From NCBI GenBank assembly GCA_946490455.1, contig CAMLXE010000001.1, positions 1-38,098 of the forward strand: 38,098 bases of DNA, read 5' to 3'. Positions within the stretch are counted from its first letter, which is position 1, and every line of letters begins with the position of its first letter. The stretch comes from an uncultured Desulfovibrio sp. (GTDB lineage: Bacteria; Desulfobacterota; Desulfovibrionia; Desulfovibrionales; Desulfovibrionaceae). The position numbers were made by a program, and so were the translations under genes. The notes under the pieces were generated by a model, which was given only the letters and a program-made list of their open reading frames with translations, made no database searches and was not told the DNA's origin. Shown piece by piece: positions 1 to 8,576 of the stretch.

Positions 1-1
1 C

Positions 2-1972
2 GTCAATCACAAGATTGGTGAAACCCATGATGGCGGCGCTACCATGGACTGGATGGAACAGGAACAGGAACGTGGCATCACCATTACTTCTGCTGCTACG
101 ACATGCTTCTGGCGCAAACACCAGATCAATATCATCGACACTCCCGGCCATGTGGACTTCACTATCGAAGTTGAACGGTCGCTGCGTGTACTCGATGGTG
201 CTGTCGCCGTTTTTGATGCCGTAGCCGGTGTGGAACCCCAGTCCGAAACGGTATGGCGTCAGGCCAACCGTTACGGTGTGCCCCGTATCTGCTTCATCAA
301 CAAGATGGACAGAATCGGCGCCAACTTCTTCCGCAGCGTGCAGATGATTCATGACCGCCTGAAGGCCAAGCCCATCTGCCTCCAGCTTCCCATTGGTTCC
401 GAGGACAAGTTTGAAGGCGTTGTGGACCTTATTGAAGGACGTTCCGTCCGTTTCGACAAGGAATCCAAGGGTCTTGAAATGATCTACGGACCTGTGCCGG
501 AAGACCTGCAGGATCTCTATGAAGAAAAGCGCCTCGAAATGATGGAAGCCGTTGCCGAAGAAGATGAGGAACTGCTCGCCAAGTATCTTGATGGTCAGGA
601 ACTGACCAATGAAGAACTGCGTTCCTGCATCCGCAAGGCCACCATCAATCAGACGGTTGTGCCTGTTCTTTGTGGTACTGCATTCCGGAATATCGGGGTC
701 CAGCCCCTGTTGGATGCAGTTGTGGATTACCTGCCTTCTCCTCTGGATATCACTCAGATGGTCGGTCATGACCCTGATACGGGAGAGGAAGTTGTCTGCC
801 ACAGCTCTGATAAGGAACCTCTTGCCGGCCTCGTGTTCAAGCTGGCTTCCGACCCCTTCATCGGACATCTTGCCTTCTTCCGCATCTATTCCGGCCAGAT
901 TGAAGCTGGTACCACTGTGTACAACGCCAACACAGGCAAGAAGGAACGTCTTGGCCGTCTGCTGCGTATGCACGCCAACAAACGTGAAGACATCAAGAGT
1001 GCCGGTGCTGGTGACATCGTTGCCCTCGTTGGTATGAAGCTGGCTTCTACCGGTGATACCATCTGCGATGAAAAGCGTCCCGTGATTCTTGAATCCCTTG
1101 ATATTCCGGAACCGGTTATCGAGGTTGCCATTGAGCCCAAGACCAAGACCGACCGCGATGCGCTGTCTGCCGCATTGAACAAGCTGGCCAAGGAAGATCC
1201 TTCCTTCCGCGTAAAGGGAAACGAGGAAACGGGCCAGACCCTCATTGCCGGTATGGGCGAGCTGCATCTGGAAATCATTGTGGACCGTCTGGTGCGCGAG
1301 TTCAACGTGAACGCGAATGTAGGCAAGCCCCAGGTAGCCTACCGCGAAACCATCACGAAACCTGCCAAGTCGGACATGAAGTATGCCAAGCAGTCAGGCG
1401 GTCGTGGCCAGTATGGTCATTGCGTAATCGAGGTAGAACCCAATCCCGGCAAGGGATACGAGTTTATCAATTCGATTACGGGCGGTGTCATTCCCAAGGA
1501 ATACATCCCGGCCATCGACAAGGGTATTCAGGATGCTCTGAAGTCCGGCGTACTTGCCGGATTCCCCGTGGTGGACGTGAAGGTCAATCTGGTCTTCGGT
1601 TCCTACCACGAAGTGGACTCTTCGGAACAGGCCTTCTATGTGGCTGGCTCCATGGCCATTAAGGATGCTTCCAAGAAAGCCGCTCCGGCTCTTCTGGAAC
1701 CCTACATGGATGTAGAAGTCGTGACTCCCGAGGATTATCTCGGTGATGTCATGGGTGATCTGAATGGCCGTCGTGGTCGTGTACAGTCCATGGAAGCCCG
1801 TACCGGTGCACAGGTTATCCGTGCTCAGGTACCGCTGTCCGAAATGTTTGGCTATGCTACCGACCTGCGTTCCCGTACCCAGGGCCGCGCAACCTTCACA
1901 ATGCAGTTTGACCACTATGAACGTGTGCCTGCTGCCATTGCTGAGGAAGTCTGCAAAAAGGCTTCTGCATAG
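2..1972 (+). CDS. fusA: Elongation factor G, 5' end outside window
   Basis: This is translational GTPase EF-G, which drives ribosomal translocation and, with RRF, ribosome recycling in the cytoplasm. The reading frame is already open at base 2, so about the first 35-50 residues, including the P-loop, lie off the left edge; 656 codons are visible of roughly 690 expected. Visible motifs are switch I (ERGITITSAAT), G3 (DTPGHVDF) and G4 (NKMDR), followed by domains II-V. The domain IV segment around GGRGQYGH and the C-terminal segment around EVVTPEDYLGDVMGDLNGRRG are typical of the canonical housekeeping form. It ends at TAG 1970-1972 and is followed by a strong terminator, so it is the last gene of its transcript, probably the str operon (rpsL-rpsG-fusA), though those genes are not visible. 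The identification is secure. Confidence 0.98.
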   Translation, partial: VNHKIGETHDGGATMDWMEQEQERGITITSAATTCFWRKHQINIIDTPGHVDFTIEVERSLRVLDGAVAVFDAVAGVEPQSETVWRQANRYGVPRICFINKMDRIGANFFRSVQMIHDRLKAKPICLQLPIGSEDKFEGVVDLIEGRSVRFDKESKGLEMIYGPVPEDLQDLYEEKRLEMMEAVAEEDEELLAKYLDGQELTNEELRSCIRKATINQTVVPVLCGTAFRNIGVQPLLDAVVDYLPSPLDITQMVGHDPDTGEEVVCHSSDKEPLAGLVFKLASDPFIGHLAFFRIYSGQIEAGTTVYNANTGKKERLGRLLRMHANKREDIKSAGAGDIVALVGMKLASTGDTICDEKRPVILESLDIPEPVIEVAIEPKTKTDRDALSAALNKLAKEDPSFRVKGNEETGQTLIAGMGELHLEIIVDRLVREFNVNANVGKPQVAYRETITKPAKSDMKYAKQSGGRGQYGHCVIEVEPNPGKGYEFINSITGGVIPKEYIPAIDKGIQDALKSGVLAGFPVVDVKVNLVFGSYHEVDSSEQAFYVAGSMAIKDASKKAAPALLEPYMDVEVVTPEDYLGDVMGDLNGRRGRVQSMEARTGAQVIRAQVPLSEMFGYATDLRSRTQGRATFTMQFDHYERVPAAIAEEVCKKASA

Positions 1973-1995
1973 AGATAACATGCCTATCTGATTAC

Positions 1996-2028
1996 AAAAG
2001 ACCTTCCGAAGTTTCGGAAGGTCTTTTT
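1996..2028 (+). terminator. Intrinsic terminator of fusA
   Basis: An inverted repeat (GACCTTCCGAA / TTCGGAAGGTC) with a very short loop is followed by a T run, 25 nt after the fusA stop codon. The A-rich left flank means it could also stop leftward transcription from the hydrolase gene. Confidence 0.92.
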
Positions 2029-2134
2029 ATATTGTTCGGGGGAAAATGCTTTTGGTGGATCTTGTATCGATTGGGTGCACCGCTCTAGCCCTGTTACCCG
2101 GTAGAGCCTATGGGGAATCTTGCTGTTGAAGAAT

Positions 2135-3256
2135 TCAATCTTTCTTTAAGGAGGAGAATTGGGCTGCTGTCCCAAGATGTGTCAGGAAAAAGAGAGTTGC
2201 CTTTTCGGCCAGTTCGGCCTGTACCTGTGCTCGTTCGGGAACAGGACGGCATATTTCCGGCAGGGTTTGGGCCAAGGTTCCTTTTCCACAGGGAGAGGTG
2301 AGGCTAATGGCATCGGCATTGGTGATAACTGCATAATCCGCAGTGGCAGGAAGGGCAGCACGTATGGATTCCACCAGATACTGAGGGCAGAGTGTTTCTT
2401 TTTCTGCATGAAGCAGCAGTATGGGAATTTGAATTGAGGACAGGGTTGTTGGTTCTAGAAGCATACCATATGCAGGCGCGACAGCAACGGCAGCCCGAAT
2501 CCGCTTATCCAGAAAAGAGGTATTCAGATATGGAGTTGTCACAAGCGCGTCCATGCGTGGTTTTACCCAAGACTGACAATAGGGATCATTTTTTTTGCCT
2601 GTACAGTATTCATCCCATCTCTGTGGATCGAGTTCTCCACCCGCCAGCATGATTCCCGCAGTACCGCCTGGCCCAATTCCCAGAATACCAATATGCTGGG
2701 GGTCAATAAGAGAGGCTGTTGATGGGTGCTGAAGCAGAATGTCCAGTGAGGCACGAAGTTCTTCGACTCTGCTTATAAGTTGTGCTCCTGTGTAGAGAAA
2801 ACGCATGTCATTCAGATTATCGCCCGTATGTGTCGGGGCAATGACGACAAAACCATTGCGGGCAAGTTCACTGGCAAGCATGTGAAGGGAAAAGCGTGAA
2901 CCGGGGCTGTCATGGGAAAGAAGAATCAGGGGATGCTGGCCGGGAAGCGGCGTAGCTCCTCGGGCTGCAGAAAAGACCCAGTCACCGTAATCAAGTGTGA
3001 ACGGCGCACGTCGTGCAGGATACCAGATTGCAAAGTCCAGTCGGATTGCTGTTTCCGGTTCCCAAACGCCAAGTGTTTTGAATCCGGGATGAATCGTCTG
3101 GGCAGCCTGTACGGTTGCACAGAGCAGCAGCCATAGGCAAAACACAATCAGAATACGCACTGTCGCGTTTCGTTTCCAAAAGGGCTGAACAGGCCTGCCA
3201 TAAGGACTGGGAGCGTTAGCATTCAACTTTTTATTCCTTTTTGGGAAGAACATCAT
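2135..3256 (-). CDS. Secreted alpha/beta-hydrolase-like protein (dienelactone hydrolase family), catalytic residues lost
   Basis: The 373-residue product resembles predicted dienelactone hydrolases (COG4188 type). A hydrophobic segment at about residues 34-50 ending VQA-AQ looks like a signal peptide, so the protein is probably periplasmic. The family frame is recognisable: the oxyanion-side LLSHDSPGS at 113-120, the nucleophile-elbow region at 190-200, and a C-terminal SPC...PEICR segment. However, the elbow reads GIGPGG (193-198) where G-x-S-x-G is expected, so Gly195 replaces the nucleophile Ser. The segment that normally carries the catalytic His (family pattern NAGHFxF) reads NADAISL, with Ala316 in that place. 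It is therefore probably a pseudoenzyme or binding protein. The two ATGs at 3256/3253 have no ribosome site; a TTG at 3226 has AGGA 8 nt upstream and would give a better-shaped signal peptide. It is transcribed separately from ribF, whose terminator lies upstream. Confidence 0.82.
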   Translation of the reverse strand: MMFFPKRNKKLNANAPSPYGRPVQPFWKRNATVRILIVFCLWLLLCATVQAAQTIHPGFKTLGVWEPETAIRLDFAIWYPARRAPFTLDYGDWVFSAARGATPLPGQHPLILLSHDSPGSRFSLHMLASELARNGFVVIAPTHTGDNLNDMRFLYTGAQLISRVEELRASLDILLQHPSTASLIDPQHIGILGIGPGGTAGIMLAGGELDPQRWDEYCTGKKNDPYCQSWVKPRMDALVTTPYLNTSFLDKRIRAAVAVAPAYGMLLEPTTLSSIQIPILLLHAEKETLCPQYLVESIRAALPATADYAVITNADAISLTSPCGKGTLAQTLPEICRPVPERAQVQAELAEKATLFFLTHLGTAAQFSSLKKD

Positions 3257-3730
3257 ACTGAGATAGGAAAAAATCGACAGGGTATCAAGGCGTACATTCC
3301 GGATTAAGGGAGAGATCTCTCCGAGTCAAACAGGATAGCTGCAAAAGAAAACATCATCTTATACTGAATGGACATTTCTTATCTGTATTTTTATTGATCG
3401 GAGTATCAGGAATACATCTTTGAGTGTTGCCAAACTATCTTTTCCGTTTTTAATTCACTGAACCTGTTGGGGCAATTGTGGCATCTCTTTGGTCGTTATC
3501 GGGGAGGCAGCGCAGGAGCTGGCACTTTCTTTTGGGGGATAGATAGACCAGCAATTATGAGAAAGCGATATGGGTACATTGAGCACTCCTTTTCACGCCA
3601 TAAATGAGGTGTTCCATCTGACACGGCAGATCTGGATGGAATCTCCAGATTTTTTTGTGCATTGCGGAGTTCGGGCTGTTCCAGAACAGAGAACCTTTTC
3701 TAATATGTTGTGTAAAAATGATTGAATAAG
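3257..3730. other. 474-base intergenic stretch between hydrolase and ribF terminator
   Basis: It should hold the leftward promoter of the hydrolase gene, but I see no convincing -35/-10 pair. It also contains a rightward terminator-like hairpin at 3630-3656 (ATCTGGA / TCCAGAT, 7-nt loop, then a run of T) with no obvious gene before it, and a possible 51-codon ORF at 3570-3725 that runs through the same hairpin. Confidence 0.5.
3570..3725 (+). CDS. Possible 51-residue ORF, unknown
   Basis: ATG 3570 to TGA 3723-3725 encodes 51 residues beginning MGTLSTPFHAINEVFHLTRQ. I do not recognise it. The codon choice is plausible, but the ribosome site is weak (GAGA 8-9 nt upstream) and a terminator-like hairpin at 3630-3656 lies within it. 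It may be a chance ORF or the remnant of a longer gene. Confidence 0.18.
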   Translation: MGTLSTPFHAINEVFHLTRQIWMESPDFFVHCGVRAVPEQRTFSNMLCKND

Positions 3731-3763
3731 AAAAAAGGCCCTCTTTGAGGAAAAGAGGGCCTT
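3731..3763 (-). terminator. Intrinsic terminator of the dsbA-like/ribF transcript
   Basis: A GC-rich 12-bp stem (AAGGCCCTCTTT / AAAGAGGGCCTT) lies just after the ribF stop codon, followed in the leftward direction by six T residues (A run at 3731-3736 on the + strand). Confidence 0.93.
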
Positions 3764-3767
3764 GATG

Positions 3768-4781
3768 TTAGCGAACAGAGGAACGATCCGGTCTATTCTG
3801 ATTCAGAATTGCTCGAGCGCGTTCAGTATCTTTTTTTATCTGTGCCATAAGGGCTTCCGGTCCCGTAAAGGATACTTCTCCACGCAATCGTTCAACAAAG
3901 GCTACTTCCAGCTGTTTGCCATAGAGATCCTGACTGAAGTCCAGAAGATGCGTTTCGATTGTCAGGGCTCCCGGTCCAAAGGTTGGATTATAGCCGATAT
4001 TGGTTACTGCTGCATAAGCATGCTCCATATCAGACATGCTGTTGATTGTTGGGAGTCCATTACCCACACTATTGGACGGTACGGCCAGGGTGGCATAAAC
4101 CCCAGGTTTGGGAAGCATGGTTGCTACCGGTGCAAGATTGGCGGTAGGGAAGCCCAGCAAGCGCCCTCCCCTGTTTTGTCCGTGTATGATTTCACCACGA
4201 ACTGTATAGAGACGGCCCAATAATGCGCTGGCTTCCCAGACATCCCCCTGCCTGAGCAATTCTCGGATACGGGTTGAACTGACGACATCACCATCAACAC
4301 TGAGGGCTTCAAGGCGTTCAACCGCAAATCCTTCTCGTCTTCCCAGTTCTGCAAGAACTTCTGGAGTCCCTGCACGGCCTTTTCCCAAGGTAAAGTCATA
4401 GCCCAGAAAGAGTTCGCACATATGCAGATTATCCTGCAAAATGCGGTGCACAAAGGCCTCGGGAGACATGGCAGCGAGTTCGGGCGTAAAGGTGATCAGA
4501 ATAACAAGCGCCATTCCTGATTTTTCCAGCAGGGCAAGCCGGGTCTGGGTAGAGGTCAGTCGTGGAGGGGCGTGGGGCGTCAGAACTTCAAGAGGGTGAG
4601 GATCAAAGGTGATGGCAACAGGGAGAGTCCCTGCCTCTTCGGCACGTTTCCGAGTCAGTTCAAGCAGTGCCTGATGACCAAGATGAACGCCATCAAAGTT
4701 CCCTATCGTTACAGAAGTCCCTGCGCTGATGTCCAGAGGCAGGGGCATATCCATGGAAGAAAGTGTGCGGGTACAGATCAT
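3768..4781 (-). CDS. ribF: Bifunctional riboflavin kinase / FAD synthetase
   Basis: RibF phosphorylates riboflavin to FMN and then adenylates FMN to FAD in the cytoplasm. The N-terminal nucleotidyltransferase half shows IGNFDGVHLGHQ, ITFDPHP, GYDFTLGKGRAG and SSTRIR. The C-terminal kinase half shows GRLLGFPTAN, NIGYNPTF and ETHLLDF. At 337 residues it is slightly longer than the usual 305-320, with a short insert in the kinase half (around VPSNSVGNGLPTINSMSDME). Its ATG is 2 nt beyond the stop codon of the DsbA-like gene, so the two are probably co-transcribed and translationally coupled, and a terminator follows immediately. FAD supply has no obvious link to the neighbour. The identification is secure. 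Confidence 0.96.
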   Translation of the reverse strand: MICTRTLSSMDMPLPLDISAGTSVTIGNFDGVHLGHQALLELTRKRAEEAGTLPVAITFDPHPLEVLTPHAPPRLTSTQTRLALLEKSGMALVILITFTPELAAMSPEAFVHRILQDNLHMCELFLGYDFTLGKGRAGTPEVLAELGRREGFAVERLEALSVDGDVVSSTRIRELLRQGDVWEASALLGRLYTVRGEIIHGQNRGGRLLGFPTANLAPVATMLPKPGVYATLAVPSNSVGNGLPTINSMSDMEHAYAAVTNIGYNPTFGPGALTIETHLLDFSQDLYGKQLEVAFVERLRGEVSFTGPEALMAQIKKDTERARAILNQNRPDRSSVR

Positions 4782-4783
4782 GC

Positions 4784-5629
4784 CTAATGCTTTCCTGTAG
4801 CCTGAAGAGCCATTGCTATGGCTTCATTGAAAAGTCTTGCCGAGAGAGAGCCTCGAATGACAAGGTTGTTCACGAGAAAGTACGGGGTTCCCTGTACACC
4901 AAGGCGAGTCCCTTCTTCAATATCGGCATCAATTGCTGCCGCAATACTCTTCTTTTTCAGGTCCGAGGCCAGTTTTTTCATATCAAGACCTGCATCTCTG
5001 GCAGCTTCTTCAATGGCAGGGATTCCACGTTTCAGAACCTCATTCCGTCTTTCAAAAAGGAGGTCATAGAGAGCCCATGCCTTGTCATCTCCCTGGAGTG
5101 CCGCTGCCACATGATATTCGGCAGCCTTATGGGCAATCCCATCCTTATCAAGAGGAAAATGCTTGAACACATAGCGGACCTTGCCTTTATTCTGGTCCAT
5201 GACAGACCTGATGGTTGCCGCACTCTGTTGGCAATAGGGACAGGTGAAGTCGGAAAAGGCAACGATGGTTACTGGAGCATCGGCATCGCCTCTGATTGGC
5301 GTTCCTTCAAGATGTATTTCCTTGGGCTGGGCGATATCCATTTTCCATTGGTTAAGCAATGCCTTATGCCTGCGTTGATTGGAACCTTCCTGGGCGATAT
5401 CAAGAACAGATTCACTGTTTTCACGCAATATGCTGAGCAGAAGATCTGGATTCTTTTGCAGTGTCTCACGAAGAAGGTCAGGAAAGTTTTCCGATGTGAC
5501 AGCAAAAGGAGCAGCCGCATGAGCCTGATTGGCGGCAGAAGCCCATTTATCAGACAGGAAAAGCAGGTAAGCTGTAAGGACAATCCAAAGGAGGACAAAT
5601 GCCCAGAATATCTTACGGCCCAAGCGCAT
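4784..5629 (-). CDS. Membrane-anchored DsbA-family thiol:disulfide oxidoreductase
   Basis: The 281-residue protein has an uncleaved-looking N-terminal membrane anchor (about residues 7-26) and a thioredoxin-fold DsbA/DsbG-type domain facing the periplasm. The redox motif is CPYC (Cys130, Cys133) within SDFTCPYC, and the cis-proline loop is GTPYF (Pro249). The helical insertion between them is present. A linker of about 80 residues with predicted helices (42-105) precedes the catalytic domain, as in the Com1/BdbD-like group. It probably forms or isomerises disulfides in exported proteins. No DsbB-like partner is visible in the window. It is the first gene of the pair with ribF; GGAT lies about 7 nt before the ATG. 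Confidence 0.92.
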   Translation of the reverse strand: MRLGRKIFWAFVLLWIVLTAYLLFLSDKWASAANQAHAAAPFAVTSENFPDLLRETLQKNPDLLLSILRENSESVLDIAQEGSNQRRHKALLNQWKMDIAQPKEIHLEGTPIRGDADAPVTIVAFSDFTCPYCQQSAATIRSVMDQNKGKVRYVFKHFPLDKDGIAHKAAEYHVAAALQGDDKAWALYDLLFERRNEVLKRGIPAIEEAARDAGLDMKKLASDLKKKSIAAAIDADIEEGTRLGVQGTPYFLVNNLVIRGSLSARLFNEAIAMALQATGKH

Positions 5630-5900
5630 GAGTGTATCCTTTTCTTTTCAGTCGTTTTCCGGTCGCCTTTGCTTGCCGGATTTCCCGAACCTGTTTCAGT
5701 GGATCCGTAATAGAGTCGTCCATCTGATAACAGGGGGATGAGCATCAGCCATCTCCCCGATATGTCTTCAATTCTGAATAGGGGATTTGAACAGACATCA
5801 TAATGTGTCATGGTCGCATACCACCTTACCGGGAGTGCCCGTCGGTGGCAAGACGTTGGGCGGTGCCTTGCACCACTGATTACCCAAAACATAAGACAGG
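5630..5900. other. Intergenic stretch upstream of the dsbA-like gene
   Basis: This 271-base gap should contain the leftward promoter of the dsbA-like/ribF pair. I see no clear promoter hexamers, no RNA gene and no convincing ORF in it. Confidence 0.4.
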
Positions 5901-5941
5901 AAAACAGAACCATCCCGTACCCTACGGATACAGGATGGTTC
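5901..5941 (-). terminator. Terminator downstream of crotonase gene
   Basis: A 13-bp inverted repeat (GAACCATCCCGTA at 5907-5919 and TACAGGATGGTTC at 5929-5941, one G-T pair, 9-nt loop) is followed leftward by TTTT. It lies 50 nt past the stop codon of the leftward crotonase gene. Confidence 0.75.
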
Positions 5942-5990
5942 AAAGGTTAGGAGATATGGCAGTGTGTCATCTCCCCATATTTATAAGATC

Positions 5991-6758
5991 TTACTTTTTG
6001 CCCTTGTTAAGGAAGTTAGCCATGGCTTCCTTCTGGTCAGGATTGGAGAAGCAAAGACCAAAGGCCTGGGCTTCAAATTCCAGAGCTGTCTTCAGAGGAG
6101 CTTCAATACCACGGAGAGCGCACTGCTTGGTTTCCTGAACAGCAAACTGACGCTGCTTGATGATCTTCTTGGCGATACCCTTGGCCGTTTCCATCAGCGC
6201 TTCGGGTTCGGCTACGAAGTCAACCAGACCCCATTCCAGAGCCTTCTGTGCATCAATAATATCAGCGGTGTACAGGAGGTAACGAGCACGGCCCTGGCCA
6301 ATCAGGCGAGGCAGACGCTGTGTTCCACCGAAACCGGGAGTGATGCCGAGGCCAACTTCGGGCTGACCAAATTTGGCCTTGGTAGAGGCTACACGGATGT
6401 CGCAGGCAATAGCGAGTTCGTCGCCACCACCCAGGGCAAAGCCGTTGACAGCAGCGATAACAGGCTGAGGCAGGTTCTCAATGGCAGTCATGACAGCCTG
6501 ACCCTGACGGCCCCATTTGGCGCCTTCTTCGGGAGAAAGTGGCTGCATCTGACCGATATCGGCGCCAGCCACGAAGGAACGATCGCCTTCGCCGGTGATA
6601 ATCACGACCTTGATTTCAGGATCTGCGGCAATTTTGGGCAGGCAATCTTCGAGATCGGCCATAACCGCAGAATTCAGCGCATTGAGCGCCTTGGGACGAT
6701 TGATTTTCAGAATTCCGATCCCATCTTCCTTTTCAAGAATCAGATTTTCCCACGACAT
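5991..6758 (-). CDS. Enoyl-CoA hydratase / crotonase
   Basis: The 255-residue product is a full-length crotonase-fold enzyme that hydrates trans-2-enoyl-CoA (crotonyl-CoA) to the (S)-3-hydroxyacyl-CoA. The CoA/oxyanion segment is AGADI (65-68). The active-site block is NGFALGGGDELA with Glu114, and the second acid Glu134 sits in GQPEVGLGITPGFGGTQRL. This two-Glu arrangement is that of true hydratases. The start has GGAGGG 8 nt upstream. It lies downstream of hbd with a 228-nt gap that holds a possible weak hairpin (6954-6980), and it has its own terminator. With hbd, the MaoC hydratase and the CoA-transferase it completes a 3-hydroxybutyryl/crotonyl-CoA interconversion set. Confidence 0.94.
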   Translation of the reverse strand: MSWENLILEKEDGIGILKINRPKALNALNSAVMADLEDCLPKIAADPEIKVVIITGEGDRSFVAGADIGQMQPLSPEEGAKWGRQGQAVMTAIENLPQPVIAAVNGFALGGGDELAIACDIRVASTKAKFGQPEVGLGITPGFGGTQRLPRLIGQGRARYLLYTADIIDAQKALEWGLVDFVAEPEALMETAKGIAKKIIKQRQFAVQETKQCALRGIEAPLKTALEFEAQAFGLCFSNPDQKEAMANFLNKGKK

Positions 6759-6986
6759 GATATAAACCCTCCAAACAAGGTTTTGTAGAATGCGTTTGAT
6801 ACGAAATTTATCGTATCGTTGACAGAGAAAGTCTCCAAGGAATGTTTACCTGTATGGATATACTTCGCTGTCTTCTTGTGGCGCTCCGTCTTGGAGTGGA
6901 GTGGCATGAACGGTTAGGCCGCAAGACAATCCCGGAAAAGAATAATCCGGGGCGGGGCATTCCTGGATGGAAGTGGCCCCAAAATT

Positions 6987-7826
6987 TTAATACCTAAAGA
7001 AACCCTGTCCTGTCTTCCGTCCAAGATGGCCGGCACGAACCATCTTGCGCATGAGCGGTGCAGCACGATATTTGCTGTCGCCAAATTCGGTATACAGAAC
7101 ATCCATAATGGCCAGGCAGACATCAAGACCAATGAGATCACCAAGAGCCAAAGGACCCATGGGATGATTGGCACCCAGTTTCATGGCTGTATCAATATCT
7201 TCAGGAGAAGAAACCCCTTCGGTTACCATATAGGCGGCTTCGTTGATCATGGGAATAAGGATACGGTTAACAACGAAACCAGGAGCTTCTTCTACAAGAA
7301 CAGGGGTCTTGCCAAGACTTTTTGCCAGTTCGCTGATGGTGGTATACGTTTCATCGGAGGCGGCAAGACCACGGATGACCTCCACCAGTGCCATTACAGG
7401 CACGGGATTGAAGAAGTGCATCCCAATAACCTTACTGGGGCGTTTCGTGGCCGAGGCAATGTCGGTAATACTCAGGCTGGATGTGTTGGTCGCAAGAATG
7501 GCATTGGGCTGAACGATTTCATCAAGCTCGGCAAATATCTTTTTCTTCAGGTCCATCCGCTCGATGGCCGCTTCGATCACAACGTCGGCATCCTTACCTT
7601 CTTCAATGGTGAGAATCCCTTTGATACGGCCAAGGGTGGCGTCTTTTTCTTCAGCAGAGATCTTTCCCTTGTCGGCCAGCTTGGTAAGATTTTTGGTAAT
7701 TCCGGCCAAGCCCTTTTCGACAAACTTGATATCGATATCACGGAGATAGACATCATTGCCAGCTTGGGCCGCTACTTGAGCGATACCAGATCCCATTGCA
7801 CCTGCGCCGATTACAAGAATTTTCAT
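6987..7826 (-). CDS. hbd: 3-hydroxybutyryl-CoA dehydrogenase
   Basis: This NAD(P)-dependent (S)-3-hydroxyacyl-CoA dehydrogenase interconverts 3-hydroxybutyryl-CoA and acetoacetyl-CoA. The N-terminal Rossmann fold shows GAGAMGSG (7-14). Catalytic His137 lies in GMHFFNPVP and is paired with Glu149. The C-terminal dimerisation domain has the usual NHPMGPLALGDLIGLD and GRKTGQGF segments. The length of 279 residues is the normal short bacterial Hbd length, with no crotonase fusion. I chose ATG 7826 because AGGAGG lies 7 nt upstream; an in-frame TTG at 7844 would place that site inside the gene. A weak imperfect hairpin (6954-6980) follows the stop codon. Confidence 0.96.
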   Translation of the reverse strand: MKILVIGAGAMGSGIAQVAAQAGNDVYLRDIDIKFVEKGLAGITKNLTKLADKGKISAEEKDATLGRIKGILTIEEGKDADVVIEAAIERMDLKKKIFAELDEIVQPNAILATNTSSLSITDIASATKRPSKVIGMHFFNPVPVMALVEVIRGLAASDETYTTISELAKSLGKTPVLVEEAPGFVVNRILIPMINEAAYMVTEGVSSPEDIDTAMKLGANHPMGPLALGDLIGLDVCLAIMDVLYTEFGDSKYRAAPLMRKMVRAGHLGRKTGQGFFRY

Positions 7827-8040
7827 AGTCTTCCTCCTGAGCAATGCCAGAATTAAAGGGAATGGGGAAATCCTTTCTCGAATAATGGATTCCTCTTACG
7901 CAGCCAGCTCTCCCGAAAAATCTTTTCTCGAGATTCATGTAATCTTATCTTGCGGAGATGGTTGCGTCAACCCCTCTTTCGTGCTGCTGTTGAAACTTGT
8001 CGTGTTCCGTTTCCTTTGATCTTGATTACCCAAGAGAAAG
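7827..8040. other. Intergenic stretch upstream of hbd
   Basis: This 214-base gap should include the leftward promoter for hbd, because a strong terminator (8041-8078) separates it from the MaoC gene. I could not pick a promoter with confidence. Confidence 0.35.
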
Positions 8041-8078
8041 ACAGGAGTGCCATTTATGCTCTCAAATGACACTCCTGT
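8041..8078 (-). terminator. Strong hairpin terminator after the MaoC gene
   Basis: A 15-bp stem (ACAGGAGTGCCATTT / AAATGACACTCCTGT, one G-T pair, 8-nt loop) begins 9 nt past the MaoC stop codon. The leftward tail is pyrimidine-rich (CTTTCTCTT) rather than a pure T run. Confidence 0.75.
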
Positions 8079-8087
8079 TTGTTGAAA

Positions 8088-8501
8088 TTACTTGTCGAAC
8101 TGGACGCGAGCCTGACCGTCGGTCACGACCGTTCCATCTTCTTTTTCTACCCAGGTGTGCAGTACGAGACGTTTCTTGGCGTCATCCTTTTCGATGACTT
8201 CAACCCAAGCAGTTACGGTATCGCCAATAAAAACGGGACGCTTGAACTTCAGTTCCTGTCCCATGTAGATGGTCCCTTCACCAGGAAGTTTCGTTCCCAG
8301 TACAGCGGAAATCAGACCTGCACTGATCATGCCATGAGCAATACGACGACCAAAGATCGTTTTCTTGGCATATTCTTCGTCCAGGTGCAGAGGATTATGG
8401 TCCGTGGTCACCTGTGCAAACAGACGGACATCTTCATCTGTAATGGTTTTGGAGGTACTTTCCTTGGTACCAATTGCCAGAGTTGCATATGTCCAGGCCA
8501 T
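8088..8501 (-). CDS. MaoC-family (R)-specific enoyl-CoA hydratase
   Basis: The 137-residue single hot-dog-domain protein resembles PhaJ-type (R)-specific enoyl-CoA hydratases. These interconvert crotonyl-CoA and (R)-3-hydroxybutyryl-CoA. The hydratase-2 signature is clear: DHNPLHLDEEYA with Asp34 and His39 as the catalytic pair, then FGRRIAHGM. The length matches stand-alone PhaJ proteins (about 135). The start has AGGGG about 8 nt upstream. It follows the CoA-transferase gene by 75 nt, with an intercistronic hairpin between, and is probably in the same transcript. Its stereochemistry is opposite to that of the crotonase in the same block. Phosphate acetyl/butyryltransferase-type MaoC proteins are a less likely alternative. 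Confidence 0.9.
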   Translation of the reverse strand: MAWTYATLAIGTKESTSKTITDEDVRLFAQVTTDHNPLHLDEEYAKKTIFGRRIAHGMISAGLISAVLGTKLPGEGTIYMGQELKFKRPVFIGDTVTAWVEVIEKDDAKKRLVLHTWVEKEDGTVVTDGQARVQFDK

Positions 8502-8532
8502 GATAGTCGCCCCTTTTCAGCTAGTCGGGCGT

Positions 8533-8576
8533 GACGTTCTCCGACGGTCACAAGACCGTCGGAAATTCAAAACGTC
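8533..8576 (-). other. Intercistronic hairpin, CoA-transferase to MaoC
   Basis: A perfect 9-bp stem (TCCGACGGT / ACCGTCGGA, 6-nt loop) is flanked by an outer 6-bp pairing (GACGTT / AACGTC). It lies directly after the CoA-transferase stop codon and has no T run, so it may be a processing or stability element, or a leaky terminator. Confidence 0.6.

Noticed and set aside
3521..3536. TGGCAC followed by TTTTGG, resembling a sigma54 -24/-12 promoter
   Set aside because: The -12 GC is missing at the required spacing, and no activator or gene fits.
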